A stretch of DNA of 64,000 nt from a bacterium HR15. GTDB lineage: Bacteria > Armatimonadota > Fimbriimonadia > Fimbriimonadales > GBS-DC. Numbering within the stretch: the stretch's first letter is position 1; each line of letters starts with the position of its first letter. Position numbers and translations under genes: made by a program. The stretch spans positions 62,001 to 126,000 of the forward strand of contig BEHR01000001.1 of the NCBI GenBank assembly GCA_002898555.1. The letters run 5' to 3'. Shown in pieces: positions 41,294 to 50,489 of this stretch. The notes below the pieces were generated by a model that was not told where the DNA came from, did no database searches, and saw only the letters and a list, made by a program, of their open reading frames with translations.

Positions 41294-42718
41294 ATGAGAG
41301 CAGATTTGGCACGCGTGGGCGCACTCTTGCTGATTGGGATCTCGCTGCTTATCGGCGGGTTGCGCTTCCTGCAGGCACGCTTCTCCGAGCGAGGGCATTA
41401 TCGGCTCTATGTGCAGTTCAGCGATGCGCGCAATGTATCCGTGGGGGCATCGGTGCTGATGGCAGGTGTGCCTGTCGGGTTCGTGAGGGAGGTAGCACTG
41501 GTGGGAACACCCCCCATTGCCGAGCTGACGCTCGCTATTCGCGAGGAGGTCAAGATCCCGCGCGGCTCCACCTTCCGATTGGTAGGCGGTACGCTATTGC
41601 CCACTGAGACGCGCGTGGAGATTGTCCCCCCATCCCAAGTGGCTGGCTATCTCCAGCCGAATGAGCGCATCAGGGGCGAGAACCCTCTTGATTTCAACGC
41701 CGCGCTCAACCGCCTCACGCCCGAAGCCGAAAAGACCCTGCAGGAACTCCAGCGTACCTTGGCTGCCGCGCGCACCCTGCTGGAGGATAAGCAACTGCGC
41801 CAGAGCATCCAGCAAACGCTGCAGGCGGTTGAGCAGGCATCCGAGCAGACCACACGCTTGCTTGTGCAAGCCGAGCAGATGGTAAGCGAGAACCGTGCCA
41901 CCGTGCACCAGTTATTGACGCAAGCCGACCAGGCGATCCGTGAGCTGAGGTTGGCACTGCAGAGCGCGAACCGCCTGCTGCAAGACCCACGCCTGCGCGA
42001 AGACCTGCAGGCGACGCTCGCCCATGCGCGTGCCGCTACCGAACGCGCCGAAGCTGCCCTCCAACAGATTAATGCGCTCGTCGGGGACCCACAGCTGCAG
42101 GAAGACATTCGACAGACTGCCCACAATGTGCGTACACTCAGCGAACGCGCGAATACCCTTGCGGAAAAAACCGAAACGGTGCTGAACAACGCGACCGAAC
42201 TGACGCGCAACTTAAACGAGACGGTGACCGAATCGAAAGGGGTTATCCAGCAGGCGAAAAGCACCTTCCAGCGCGTGGAAAATGCCTTGCAAAACGCGGT
42301 CAGCTTGCGCACATTCGGCTTCACCGATGCCACCTATCGCATCGAGATGGGGTTCAACACGCAGACGGAGCGTTACCGCACCGACACCCTCGTGACACTG
42401 TTTACACCTGATCAGCGCACCCTAACGCTGGGAATCTACGACTTCACCGAGGGCAATAAGCTAATTGCCCAATACGGCACGCCCCTCTCACCACAGTTGC
42501 ACCTGCGCTATGGGTTGTATGCAGCTAAGCCCGGCGTTGGGGTAGACTATAGATTTAGCAAACGGGGCTTGCTGACCCTGGACATGTTTGATCCGAACGA
42601 TTGGCAAGGTAGCTTGCGCTTGAACTGGTATGTGTCGGAAAATATTCTGTTGTGGGGTGGCATCGAAAGCCCCTTCCGACGCTATCAGCCAGCGTTCGGC
42701 ATCCGTATCGAACGGTAA
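41294..42718 (+). CDS. MCE/MlaD-family protein
   Basis: 474 residues. One N-terminal membrane helix (LLLIGISLLIGGLRFLQ), the MCE domain (YRLYVQFSDARNVSVGASVLMAGVPVGFV, LRGGTLLPTETRVEI region), a long Gln/Glu/Ala-rich coiled coil of about 170 residues, and a C-terminal barrel-like part (LRTFGFTDATYRIEMGF ... GVDYRFSKRGLLTLDMF). It carries lipids between inner and outer membranes in diderms. The start has CATAAT 10 bases upstream and no Shine-Dalgarno. No MlaE/MlaF permease or ATPase is adjacent. Confidence 0.85.
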   Translation: MRADLARVGALLLIGISLLIGGLRFLQARFSERGHYRLYVQFSDARNVSVGASVLMAGVPVGFVREVALVGTPPIAELTLAIREEVKIPRGSTFRLVGGTLLPTETRVEIVPPSQVAGYLQPNERIRGENPLDFNAALNRLTPEAEKTLQELQRTLAAARTLLEDKQLRQSIQQTLQAVEQASEQTTRLLVQAEQMVSENRATVHQLLTQADQAIRELRLALQSANRLLQDPRLREDLQATLAHARAATERAEAALQQINALVGDPQLQEDIRQTAHNVRTLSERANTLAEKTETVLNNATELTRNLNETVTESKGVIQQAKSTFQRVENALQNAVSLRTFGFTDATYRIEMGFNTQTERYRTDTLVTLFTPDQRTLTLGIYDFTEGNKLIAQYGTPLSPQLHLRYGLYAAKPGVGVDYRFSKRGLLTLDMFDPNDWQGSLRLNWYVSENILLWGGIESPFRRYQPAFGIRIER

Positions 42719-42736
42719 ATCAGGAGGTCAAAAACC

Positions 42737-43189
42737 ATGCGAGTGATTCTGACACGGGATGTGCCCAACCTGGGCAAGGAAGGCGAACTGAAAAATGTGG
42801 CAGGGGGCTATGCCCGCAACTACCTGATCCCCCGCGGGCTGGCGATACCTGCCACAAAAGGCAACTTGCGCACCTGGCAGGAGCACCAAAAGCTGATGCA
42901 AGCACGTGCCGATCGCCTGCGTCAACAAGCGAAAGAGGCAGCTGAGCGATTGAATGGACAAACCGTTACCCTGCGCGGCAAAACCGCGCCCAACTCCACC
43001 CGTCTGTTCGGTGCCATTACCGCTGCCGATGTGGCCCAGGCGATCCAGCAACAGTTCGGCATCAAGGTGGACAAACGCCGAATCGAACTGATCGATCCCA
43101 TCCGCACCACCGGCACGTACCATGTGGACATCCGCTGGGAGCCAGGAGTGGAGGCAACCATCACCGTCGAAGTGCTGAGCGAGGAGTAG
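42737..43189 (+). CDS. rplI: Ribosomal protein L9
   Basis: 150 residues. [35 protein letters not shown] is the canonical N-terminal domain; the C-terminal domain ([29 protein letters not shown]) is full length. RBS AGGAGGTC. Between the MCE gene and glmS with short gaps (18 and 5 bases), so possibly one transcript. Confidence 0.97.
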   Translation: MRVILTRDVPNLGKEGELKNVAGGYARNYLIPRGLAIPATKGNLRTWQEHQKLMQARADRLRQQAKEAAERLNGQTVTLRGKTAPNSTRLFGAITAADVAQAIQQQFGIKVDKRRIELIDPIRTTGTYHVDIRWEPGVEATITVEVLSEE

Positions 43190-43194
43190 ATCCC

Positions 43195-45027
43195 ATGTGT
43201 GGCATCACAGGTTATATTGGAACGCGACCGCCGCTGGAGGTCGCCTTAGATACGCTGAAGCGTCTCGAATATCGGGGCTACGATTCGGCAGGTGTCGCCT
43301 TCTGGGGCGGCAATCGCCTGCAAGTGATGAAACGCGCGGGCAAGATTCAGCAACTAAGCGAGTTGCTTAACGGCGTCGAGGCGCACGGACTGGCAGTTTC
43401 GCACACCCGCTGGGCAACACATGGCATCCCGAACGATCCAAACGCGCACCCTCACACGGACGAGCAGGGAAAGGTCGCCGTCGTGCATAACGGCATCATC
43501 GAAAACTACCTTGAACTCAAGCAAGAGTTGCTGGCGCGTGGACATCACTTCAGTTCCGACACGGACACGGAGGTGCTGGCGCATCTGATTGAGGAGCAGC
43601 TACCCCTGTGCGAGACCCCTGAAGAGGCGGTACGGCGTGCCCTCCAGCCGGTGCGCGGCTCCTATGCCATCGCTATCCTGTTTGCCGACTATCCTGACCG
43701 TGTGGTCGTCGCTCGGCACGATTCGCCTCTGGTAATTGGGTTGGGCGAGGGCGAGAACTTTATCGCCTCCGATATCCCCGCATTGCTTCCCTACACCCGG
43801 CGCGTGATTTTACTGGAGAATGGGGATATGGGCGTGGTCACACGCGACTCGGTGCGCCTCTTCCGCCTGGATGGTTCCCCAGTGGAACGCCCGCCTATCC
43901 ACATCGATTGGTCTGCCGAAGCGGCTGAGAAAGGCGGGCACGAACACTTCATGATCAAAGAGATCCTGGAGCAGCCCGAAGCGGTACGCGATACCCTGCG
44001 CGGACGGCTCAAACCGAACGGCGGCATCCAGTTCCCCGAACTCAAACTGGAGGTGGAAGACTGGCAGAAGTTCCGTCGTATCCTGATTGTTGCGTGCGGC
44101 ACCGCGTATCACGCCGGGCTGATCGGCAAGCATGTGCTGGAGCGCTGGTTGCGCCGTCCCGTCGAAGTCTATTACTCTTCCGAGTTTCGCTATGGCGACC
44201 CTATCCTGCAGCCCAACACGCTGGCGATATTTATCAGTCAATCGGGCGAAACCGCGGACACGCTCGCCGCGCTGCGCCTGTGTCGCGAGGCGGGCTACAC
44301 CACGCTCGGTATTGTGAATGTGGTTGGCAGCAGCATTGCCCGCGAGTGCGACCATGTGCTATACACCCAAGCGGGTCCTGAAATCTCCGTCGCCTCCACC
44401 AAAGCCTATAGCACCCAAGTTGCCCTGCTCTATCTGCTGGGGTTGTATCTTTCCGCCATCAACGGGACGCTGCCGATGCAGACCTACACGGAGGGGGTTA
44501 AGGGGCTGATGCAGATGCCCTCGCTGATTGCGCGTAGCCTCGAAACCGAGCCTCAAATCCGCCAGATTGCCGAACAGCTCTGCCAAATGCCGCTGGCGTT
44601 CTACCTGGGACGCGGCATCGATGCGTTCGTCGCGATGGAAGGCGCGCTCAAAATCAAGGAGATTGCCTATGTGCCCACGCAGGAGTGCCCCGCGGGCGAG
44701 ATGAAGCACGGACCGCTTGCGCTGGTGGAGCCGGGCGTGGTCGCTGTGTTCATCGCGACGCAGGAACGCACTCGTGAAAAGATTCTGGGCAACATGAAAG
44801 AGATTAAAGCGCGTCAAGGGACGGTGCTGCTGATTACTTGCGAGGGCGAGATGGTGCTGCCCCATGAGGCGGACTACACCCTCTTTGTGCCGCGCCCGCA
44901 ACTGGAGGAACTCTCCCCGTTAGTCACTATCCCTGTGCTGCAGCTTTTCGCTTACCATGTCGCCCGCCTGCGCGGCTGCGAGATTGATCAACCGAGAAAC
45001 TTAGCCAAGAGCGTGACGGTGGAGTAG
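43195..45027 (+). CDS. glmS: Glucosamine-6-phosphate synthase (glutamine-hydrolysing)
   Basis: 610 residues. First committed step of UDP-GlcNAc synthesis, which feeds peptidoglycan and other glycans. N-terminal nucleophile Cys2 in MCGITGYIG; glutaminase segments HTRWATHG and HNGIIENY; two SIS domains with FISQSGETADTLAAL and EISVASTKAY; C-terminal LAKSVTVE. RBS GAGGAG at the end of rplI. No glmS ribozyme seen. Confidence 0.97.
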   Translation: MCGITGYIGTRPPLEVALDTLKRLEYRGYDSAGVAFWGGNRLQVMKRAGKIQQLSELLNGVEAHGLAVSHTRWATHGIPNDPNAHPHTDEQGKVAVVHNGIIENYLELKQELLARGHHFSSDTDTEVLAHLIEEQLPLCETPEEAVRRALQPVRGSYAIAILFADYPDRVVVARHDSPLVIGLGEGENFIASDIPALLPYTRRVILLENGDMGVVTRDSVRLFRLDGSPVERPPIHIDWSAEAAEKGGHEHFMIKEILEQPEAVRDTLRGRLKPNGGIQFPELKLEVEDWQKFRRILIVACGTAYHAGLIGKHVLERWLRRPVEVYYSSEFRYGDPILQPNTLAIFISQSGETADTLAALRLCREAGYTTLGIVNVVGSSIARECDHVLYTQAGPEISVASTKAYSTQVALLYLLGLYLSAINGTLPMQTYTEGVKGLMQMPSLIARSLETEPQIRQIAEQLCQMPLAFYLGRGIDAFVAMEGALKIKEIAYVPTQECPAGEMKHGPLALVEPGVVAVFIATQERTREKILGNMKEIKARQGTVLLITCEGEMVLPHEADYTLFVPRPQLEELSPLVTIPVLQLFAYHVARLRGCEIDQPRNLAKSVTVE

Positions 45028-45049
45028 GCACGGATTTGGGGCGAGATCT

Positions 45050-45256
45050 TGAAATTTTTTCTCTGACCCAGCTGCGCTCAAAATTTTCTTCTCCGGGGTA
45101 CCCGTCTGGGTCGGAGAAGAAAATTTTGGAGTACCCCAGAGAAAAAATTTTTCCTGAAATTTTTTCTCTGACCCAGCTGCGCTCAAAATTTTCTTCTCCG
45201 GGGTACCCGTCTGGGTCGGAGAAGAAAATTTTGGAGTACCCCAGAGAAAAAATTTC
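45050..45256. repeat. Two tandem nested palindromes, 105-bp period
   Basis: Units start TGAAATTTTTTCTCTG at 45050 and 45155. In each, type B2 arms (AAATTTTTTCTCTG and its complement) flank a complete type B1 palindrome (CAAAATTTTCTTCTCCG at 45079 to its complement at 45112-45128). The second copy is practically identical to the first. Confidence 0.9.
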
Positions 45257-45297
45257 AGTCGCCCGTCGGGAGTGGGGTATCCTTTTGGCAGGAGGCG

Positions 45298-45522
45298 ATG
45301 AGGATGGAGCTGAGCGCGGAAGCACGAGAAGTGGCGGAGCGGTTTATGCAGCTGGAGCCTGCCCTCCAACAGGCAATCTTGACCCTGATTCGTGCCCTCC
45401 CGGCCCACGGTAAACCCCTCTCCGGCGCAGAGCTGGTGGAACTGATCAAGAGCTTTCCCAAAGAAGTGGCTGAGGAGATTGAACAAGCACTGCGCGAAAC
45501 GGTTGAGGTCGCGCCTCGATGA
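45298..45522 (+). CDS. Putative antitoxin of a PIN-domain pair
   Basis: 74 residues, acidic and helical (ELSAEAREVAERFMQLEPALQQAILTLIRAL; KSFPKEVAEEIEQALRETVEV). The start could be ATG 45298 or 45304; GGAGG at 45291 fits 45304 better. Overlaps the toxin by ATGA (45519-45522), the usual coupling. Family not recognised beyond context. Confidence 0.6.
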   Translation: MRMELSAEAREVAERFMQLEPALQQAILTLIRALPAHGKPLSGAELVELIKSFPKEVAEEIEQALRETVEVAPR

Positions 45523-45905
45523 GAGTGCTGTTGGATACAAGCGTGATTGTGCCTGCTCTGCGTGGGCAGCAGACACTTTGGGAACGACTGCAGGATGTTG
45601 AAAGCGCTTACCTCTGCGTGCCTGTGTTGGCGGAGCTTCTCACGGGTGCGCTTCGTGCGTCCAACCCTCCTGAAGCCATAGCCGCTGTCAGACAGTTTGC
45701 CAGCCGCTTTCCTCCCGTTCTGCCTTGCGACGAGCAGACCGCCGCTCTCTATGCCGAGATTGAGAGCCATCTGCGTCAGCAGGGGACACCTATTCCGGTG
45801 AACGATCTCTGGATTGCTGCCGTTGCGCGTCAGCACCATCTGTTGCTGGCGACGCGCGATGCTCACTACGAACGCATTCCCCAACTTCAGGTCGAAGTCT
45901 GGTGA
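45519..45905 (+). CDS. PIN-domain ribonuclease, VapC-like toxin
   Basis: 128 residues. Acidic residues in VLLDTSVIVPAL (Asp), LAELLTGAL (Glu), VNDLWIAAVA (Asp) and LATRDAHYERI (Asp). Complete. Its 3' end overlaps the GH116 gene on the other strand by 19 bases. Second PIN pair in the window, not obviously a copy of that at 7443. Confidence 0.88.
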   Translation: MRVLLDTSVIVPALRGQQTLWERLQDVESAYLCVPVLAELLTGALRASNPPEAIAAVRQFASRFPPVLPCDEQTAALYAEIESHLRQQGTPIPVNDLWIAAVARQHHLLLATRDAHYERIPQLQVEVW

Positions 45906-48142
45906 ACCAGCGACCATGCGGACATACAGCGGGCATAGTAGCTGCCACACTCCGGCTCATTAAAAGGGTTGCGCTTCGCCCCGTCATGGCGATGGCGTAC
46001 TGCCTGCACCACGCGCAACGCCTCTTGTTCCAGCCCGTAGTCCAGCAGTAGGCGGGCGAACATGTATTCCAGCCCTGTCCAGCATTCCGCCCAGTAGGGA
46101 AACGGTGTTTCGGGTCGCTCCCCTCGCGGATAGGAGCAGATCAGCACGCCTGCCTCGTCGCCCAGCGCGTAGGTGCGCATATTGTTGTAATGCTGGTGGA
46201 ACCCGCGCCGAAAGTTATGGCGCATGAGGGAGCGCAGCGCCTTCACGATATGCTCGCGTTTCAGCAGGTCGCCCAGCCCCGCGCGGTTCGCCTTGTATTG
46301 CCCTGTGAGCTGATCAATCAAGCAGCCCGTGCCTACCTGATATCGCTGGTAAGCGGGGTCGCCGGGGTCAATCGCTGTGGTCATCGGGTGAGGTTGCCCC
46401 TGCAACGGCTGAACACGCTGCACATAATACTCGCCATCGAACAGATTCTCGTCGATCCAGCGACTGCCGCGTTCAAAGAGCTGACGACACTCCTGCGCGA
46501 AGTCCGTTTCACCTACCCGCTTCGCCATCTCCTCCATCGCAAGTAATGCCGCGAGATACCACACTCCACACATCGGGTTCGGTCCGAAAAACTCGATATC
46601 ATAGGTATTATGCTGCGCACCCTCCATCACTCCATCCCGATCGGCGTCCCAGCTGCCAGGAAGCCATGCAAAGGAGAGCAGTTGCTTCAGTTTGGGATAG
46701 ACTTGTCGCAGCCATTCTAAGTTATTATCGCGCCGATATTGTTGATAGGCGCGTACAATCAGCCCCATCTGCCCATCAGCAGCGGCACGCCCCCAGCTGC
46801 TTGTGCCCAGCGGCAGATCGAGCCGAAACCGTTGTGCGCCATCGGGCGTGATACCGTACTTCAGGTGGCTTTCCAACATCGAGCGGTGCAGGTCAGGGAA
46901 CAGCGCAAGGGTGGCTTCCTCGTAGTTCCAGACATGAGTGCATGAGCCGTGGCAGCAACCTGTGGTCGCACTGCAGCCCTCAAAACCACAAAAAGTGCCA
47001 TCCTCCAGCCGAAAGACGGTCGGGCTACGCAGCACGGCAAGGCAGTTCAGCGCGGCTTCCCGAAACGGTTGTGGGAGCGCACGGTGGACCACTGAGCGCA
47101 CAAACTCCCGCGTGCGCTTCTCCAGCTCCCCCAAGCGCGGGATGACATGCTGCGCCACCTCCAGGGCGTCCCGGAAACGCAGGGCATAATGATTGCGCAC
47201 GATCGAATCCTCGCCCTCCTTCCCCTGCCACCAGCCCAATTCGCGCAAATCACGATAGGGAAAGTGCCAGCAGAGCAGGAAGCGCACAGTATGCTGACTT
47301 CGTGCAGGCAGATGGAAGCGCACCGAGAGGGAGCTATCCCAGCCGTTCTCGTTGCTGGATGGGCACGGTGTGTTCGGGTTCTCATCGGGGATAGCCCCTT
47401 CGGCAAGCAGGGTATCGATTAGCCCCAGCACCTCGCCATTCCATGGACGGTCGCGAAACACCCAGCGACGGGCGGCGAGAACCGCACCCCCTTCTGCCAA
47501 GAGCGTCAGCGTACCCCAGCGTGGTGAGCGCTGCTTCGGCTCCTTGCGAAACAGCAGCCCGCGCCAGCCGTGCGCCTCCGCAAACTCGCTGATGTTGCCG
47601 CGCAGATCGCGACGCACACCATCCTCACCCAGAAAGTTGGTCAGCAGGAAAGTGAGGGATGCCTCCAGCGGGTGCGCGCCCCGATTGGACACGACGATGG
47701 TAAGTAAACCCATCGGCAAGCTCGAATCGTCCGTTGCTTCGGGAATCAGCGGGTTGAACGCGGTGAGCGACACCTCAATCGGCAGCACTGGGTCGCGCAG
47801 AAGGGCACTTCCAAAAGGATACGCCGCTTCAAACCCGGCAGCACGCATGCGCGGAATACCTGCCAGCGGCTGGGGCGCGCCATGGTCCGCATCCAGTTGC
47901 AAGCGCAACATCCCTTCCAGCACGCGCAGATAGGTTTTGTCGTTGGGCGTGCGCACCCAAAGCAGCAGGTGCGCGTAGGGCGGACGCCAGCCGCGATGCG
48001 GCCGGCTCATCAGTTGCCAGTCCAGCAGCGCGCCGTCACCCCCCAGCGCGAAACAACCAGTTCCGATTCCGCCCACAGGCATCGCGATGGCACGGATTCG
48101 TTCAGGCGGATAGTGCGAAACTATAATCACAGACTCTTTCAC
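45887..48142 (-). CDS. GH116-like glycoside hydrolase (beta-glucosidase/GBA2-like)
   Basis: 751 residues from a GTG with AAGGAGGG just upstream. N-terminal beta-sandwich (MPVGGIGTGCFALGGDGALLDWQLMSRP) then an (alpha/alpha)6 domain (HVWNYEEATLALFPDLHRSMLESHLKY, RDGVMEGAQHNTYDIEFFGPNPMC, CYWAECWTG). That is typical of GH116/DUF608 enzymes, which cleave beta-glucosides, xylosides or glucosylceramides. No signal peptide, so cytoplasmic. Starts inside the restriction-enzyme stop codon; substrate not decidable. Confidence 0.85.
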   Translation of the reverse strand: MKESVIIVSHYPPERIRAIAMPVGGIGTGCFALGGDGALLDWQLMSRPHRGWRPPYAHLLLWVRTPNDKTYLRVLEGMLRLQLDADHGAPQPLAGIPRMRAAGFEAAYPFGSALLRDPVLPIEVSLTAFNPLIPEATDDSSLPMGLLTIVVSNRGAHPLEASLTFLLTNFLGEDGVRRDLRGNISEFAEAHGWRGLLFRKEPKQRSPRWGTLTLLAEGGAVLAARRWVFRDRPWNGEVLGLIDTLLAEGAIPDENPNTPCPSSNENGWDSSLSVRFHLPARSQHTVRFLLCWHFPYRDLRELGWWQGKEGEDSIVRNHYALRFRDALEVAQHVIPRLGELEKRTREFVRSVVHRALPQPFREAALNCLAVLRSPTVFRLEDGTFCGFEGCSATTGCCHGSCTHVWNYEEATLALFPDLHRSMLESHLKYGITPDGAQRFRLDLPLGTSSWGRAAADGQMGLIVRAYQQYRRDNNLEWLRQVYPKLKQLLSFAWLPGSWDADRDGVMEGAQHNTYDIEFFGPNPMCGVWYLAALLAMEEMAKRVGETDFAQECRQLFERGSRWIDENLFDGEYYVQRVQPLQGQPHPMTTAIDPGDPAYQRYQVGTGCLIDQLTGQYKANRAGLGDLLKREHIVKALRSLMRHNFRRGFHQHYNNMRTYALGDEAGVLICSYPRGERPETPFPYWAECWTGLEYMFARLLLDYGLEQEALRVVQAVRHRHDGAKRNPFNEPECGSYYARCMSAWSLVHQTST

Positions 48143-48822
48143 ATGTTGCCCTCCTTGTCGGATTGCTGACGAATTCGTTCTATTTCGTCCTTGATTTCCT
48201 CGATAACTTCTGGATTAGCGATTACTTTCGTTTCTCCATGTTTCACCGAAAACACTATGAATACTTTGCCTCCCTGCTCTTTCTCAAAACGATCATGGCT
48301 TTCCTGCATCCACTGGCGCCATTTGTGCGGTTCGGGAGTCTGCTCGTAGGTAGTGGGCTTAATCTGGATACCAACACATGAATTACCAATAGATATGTAA
48401 AAATCTACATTATAAGCGCGATCCCATTCGTCTGGGGCAGGTTCTAGCTTGACTCCCAGCGTATGCTCCAACTGTTTGTAAACCGTCTCCTTCTCTGTTT
48501 GATAACCTTCGTAGGTTCTGCGAAGCACTACATCTCGCACATATCGAATACAGTCTTCTTCGGTAATAGATTCAATCTCTGCGCGAAGTTGCTCAGAAAT
48601 TTTGGCATATAAACGCTTACCTATCTCTTTAAGGTGCTCTTCCATCGTATTTCCAAACAACTCGCCGTCAGGCCTCACCTGAGAGAAGTAGTATTCCTCC
48701 CACTCCTGCAGTGTTTTTGGAGCGCACTGGCGAATAGCCTCTAATAATCTCCCGACATAGCGTGGGCGATTCAATTGCCAACGGTTAAAGGCTATATTCA
48801 ATATCCATTCTTTATTTGCCAT
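48139..48822 (-). CDS. Type II restriction endonuclease (MjaI-like)
   Basis: About 227 residues from ATG 48822 (a GTG at 48828 is also possible). NKEWILNIAFNRWQLNRPRYVG at the start and YNVDFYISIGNSCVGIQIKP match the MjaI-type family; the latter segment has the PD-(D/E)XK-like Asp and QxK. Follows the methyltransferase with a 11-base overlap, the normal linkage. Recognition site not readable from sequence; MjaI relatives cut CTAG. Confidence 0.65.
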   Translation of the reverse strand: MANKEWILNIAFNRWQLNRPRYVGRLLEAIRQCAPKTLQEWEEYYFSQVRPDGELFGNTMEEHLKEIGKRLYAKISEQLRAEIESITEEDCIRYVRDVVLRRTYEGYQTEKETVYKQLEHTLGVKLEPAPDEWDRAYNVDFYISIGNSCVGIQIKPTTYEQTPEPHKWRQWMQESHDRFEKEQGGKVFIVFSVKHGETKVIANPEVIEEIKDEIERIRQQSDKEGNM

Positions 48823-50077
48823 TAGCACACTCCTTTTCGGCGTCTATAAAACGCTGTTTGTACCTGTGTCGTTGGCTTCTTGAGGCTTTTGCCAGCCCCA
48901 TCTCGATCATTTTGCGATTAACGAAGAGGCGGTTTGTCAGATAGACATAGGCAGGCAAGGGCGCGCCTTCGGCTGCGGGCGGGGCATCGAAACGCAGAAT
49001 CACGCGCTTTCCTACCACATAGCGTTGGAGGTAGGCTGCTGCCGACTCGCGCCGTTCAGGAGGAATCTCCAGCCCGAGCAGGCTAATACGCAAACCGTTG
49101 TGGGTCAGTAGGATAGGTGTAGCCTGATCTGCTCCCTGCCACAACTGCACGATGCGGTATGTCGCATCCGGCTCGAACTGCAGCCGCTTCGGCTCAACGA
49201 GAGGGCGTGCATCCTTGATACTGGGCGTGTAGCCTTCAGGAGGTTCAACGGGCGTGTAGGATGTCTGGCGCGTCATTATCTGCAATGCCACTTGCGATAG
49301 AAGATTCATACCCACCTTCTGACGGATGATAGGCTCAAAATTGGGCTGTACCTCATAGCCTATCGCGTTGCGTTCTAATTCCAAGGCGACCTTAATGGTC
49401 GTGCCACTGCCTAAGAAAGGGTCTAATACGGTTTCTCCCACGCAGGAGAACATGCGAATGAGCCTTCGGGGCAGCTCTTCTGGGAACATCGCTTCGTGGA
49501 GCGTTTGACGCTCGCCCGCGAACTGCCAATGCCCGCTGAAGTAGGTCTTCCACTCCTCGCGAGTAAGGGCGGACGCCTTGCGCGCCGCTTCTGGAATGGG
49601 CGCGGGCGTGCCCGGCTTGCGGAATAGCAGAATGTATTCGTAATCCAGCTCCAACACACCGTTGGGGGGATACGGGAATGACCCCATCACAACAGCCCCA
49701 CCCGAAGGACGCATCGTGGTTTTCTTCTGCCAGATAATCGCACCCATATAGTCAAAGCCGATACACTCGCACTGGGCGATAATCTCGGCGTGCAGGGGGA
49801 TCACTTTGTATTGCCCATAAATCACGGCACGAGCAAACTGGTCACCGATATTGATGCACAGGCGTCTGCCCGGCATCAGCACGCGCCAGCACTCGCGCCA
49901 TACACGTGCCAAATCATACAGATACTCATGCAACGATTGCCCGTAGCCAATCTGGTGCGGTGCACCGTAGTCTTTGATGTGCCAGTAAGGCGGTGAAGTA
50001 ATAATGAGCGCGACGCTTCCATCGGGCGTCTCGTGCATCGAACGGCTATCAGCGAGGTAAACGATTGCCTCTGCCAT
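48812..50077 (-). CDS. Type II DNA methyltransferase with C-terminal nuclease-like domain
   Basis: 421 residues. Motif IV TSPPYW near residue 27, SAM motif I DPFLGSGTTIKVALE near 215: the order IV then I is the beta class, and SPPY suggests cytosine-N4 methylation. The last ~150 residues (ISLLGLEIPPERRESAAAYLQRYVVGKRVILRF, YVYLTNRLFVNRKMIEMGLAK) resemble a staphylococcal-nuclease-type (TNase) domain, but the usual active-site Arg and Glu positions appear to be Ser and Pro. The partner restriction gene overlaps its end. Confidence 0.8.
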   Translation of the reverse strand: MAEAIVYLADSRSMHETPDGSVALIITSPPYWHIKDYGAPHQIGYGQSLHEYLYDLARVWRECWRVLMPGRRLCINIGDQFARAVIYGQYKVIPLHAEIIAQCECIGFDYMGAIIWQKKTTMRPSGGAVVMGSFPYPPNGVLELDYEYILLFRKPGTPAPIPEAARKASALTREEWKTYFSGHWQFAGERQTLHEAMFPEELPRRLIRMFSCVGETVLDPFLGSGTTIKVALELERNAIGYEVQPNFEPIIRQKVGMNLLSQVALQIMTRQTSYTPVEPPEGYTPSIKDARPLVEPKRLQFEPDATYRIVQLWQGADQATPILLTHNGLRISLLGLEIPPERRESAAAYLQRYVVGKRVILRFDAPPAAEGAPLPAYVYLTNRLFVNRKMIEMGLAKASRSQRHRYKQRFIDAEKECANGK

Positions 50078-50240
50078 CAGCGATTCATTTCGCCCTTTGC
50101 TGGATTCTTCCTCTCGCTAAGACAGCCTCTGACTGCCTCACCACTACCGGCAACATAACGATCGGCAAGCGCGAACGAGACAGGTCTATCGATACCGACC
50201 TCGATAGACCTGAGCCACTTGACGAGGAATCACTTGCGCT

Positions 50241-50474
50241 TTATTTGCGCCCTGGCAGCGGAATCGAGACGGAGGGGGCAGGCTGATTGCTTGGCGGTTG
50301 TACTCCATAAGCCTCCACCCCCGGCTGGTTTTGTTGAGGTTGGGGGTAGGCATGGGCAGGAACATTCCCGCTACCTCCCCCATTACCTGCTGATAAATAG
50401 TACCAGCCTATCCCGATAGCCAGCACGACCACGATGGCAATCACAGCAATTGCTATCGGTTTAGGAATTTCCAT
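50241..50474 (-). CDS. Small single-span membrane protein
   Basis: 77 residues. One membrane helix (IAIAVIAIVVVLAIGIGWYYL) then a Gly/Pro/Gln-rich tail. 15 bases after the prepilin-like gene on the same strand, with GAGGAGGCTT before the ATG. Possibly a partner of that gene; not recognised. Confidence 0.6.
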   Translation of the reverse strand: MEIPKPIAIAVIAIVVVLAIGIGWYYLSAGNGGGSGNVPAHAYPQPQQNQPGVEAYGVQPPSNQPAPSVSIPLPGRK

Positions 50475-50489
50475 GATAAGCCTCCTCGG

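Noticed and set aside
45001-45576. Minus-strand frame with repeated peptide EKKILSAAGSEKKF
   Set aside because: The peptide repeat is a translation of the tandem palindromes, not a protein.
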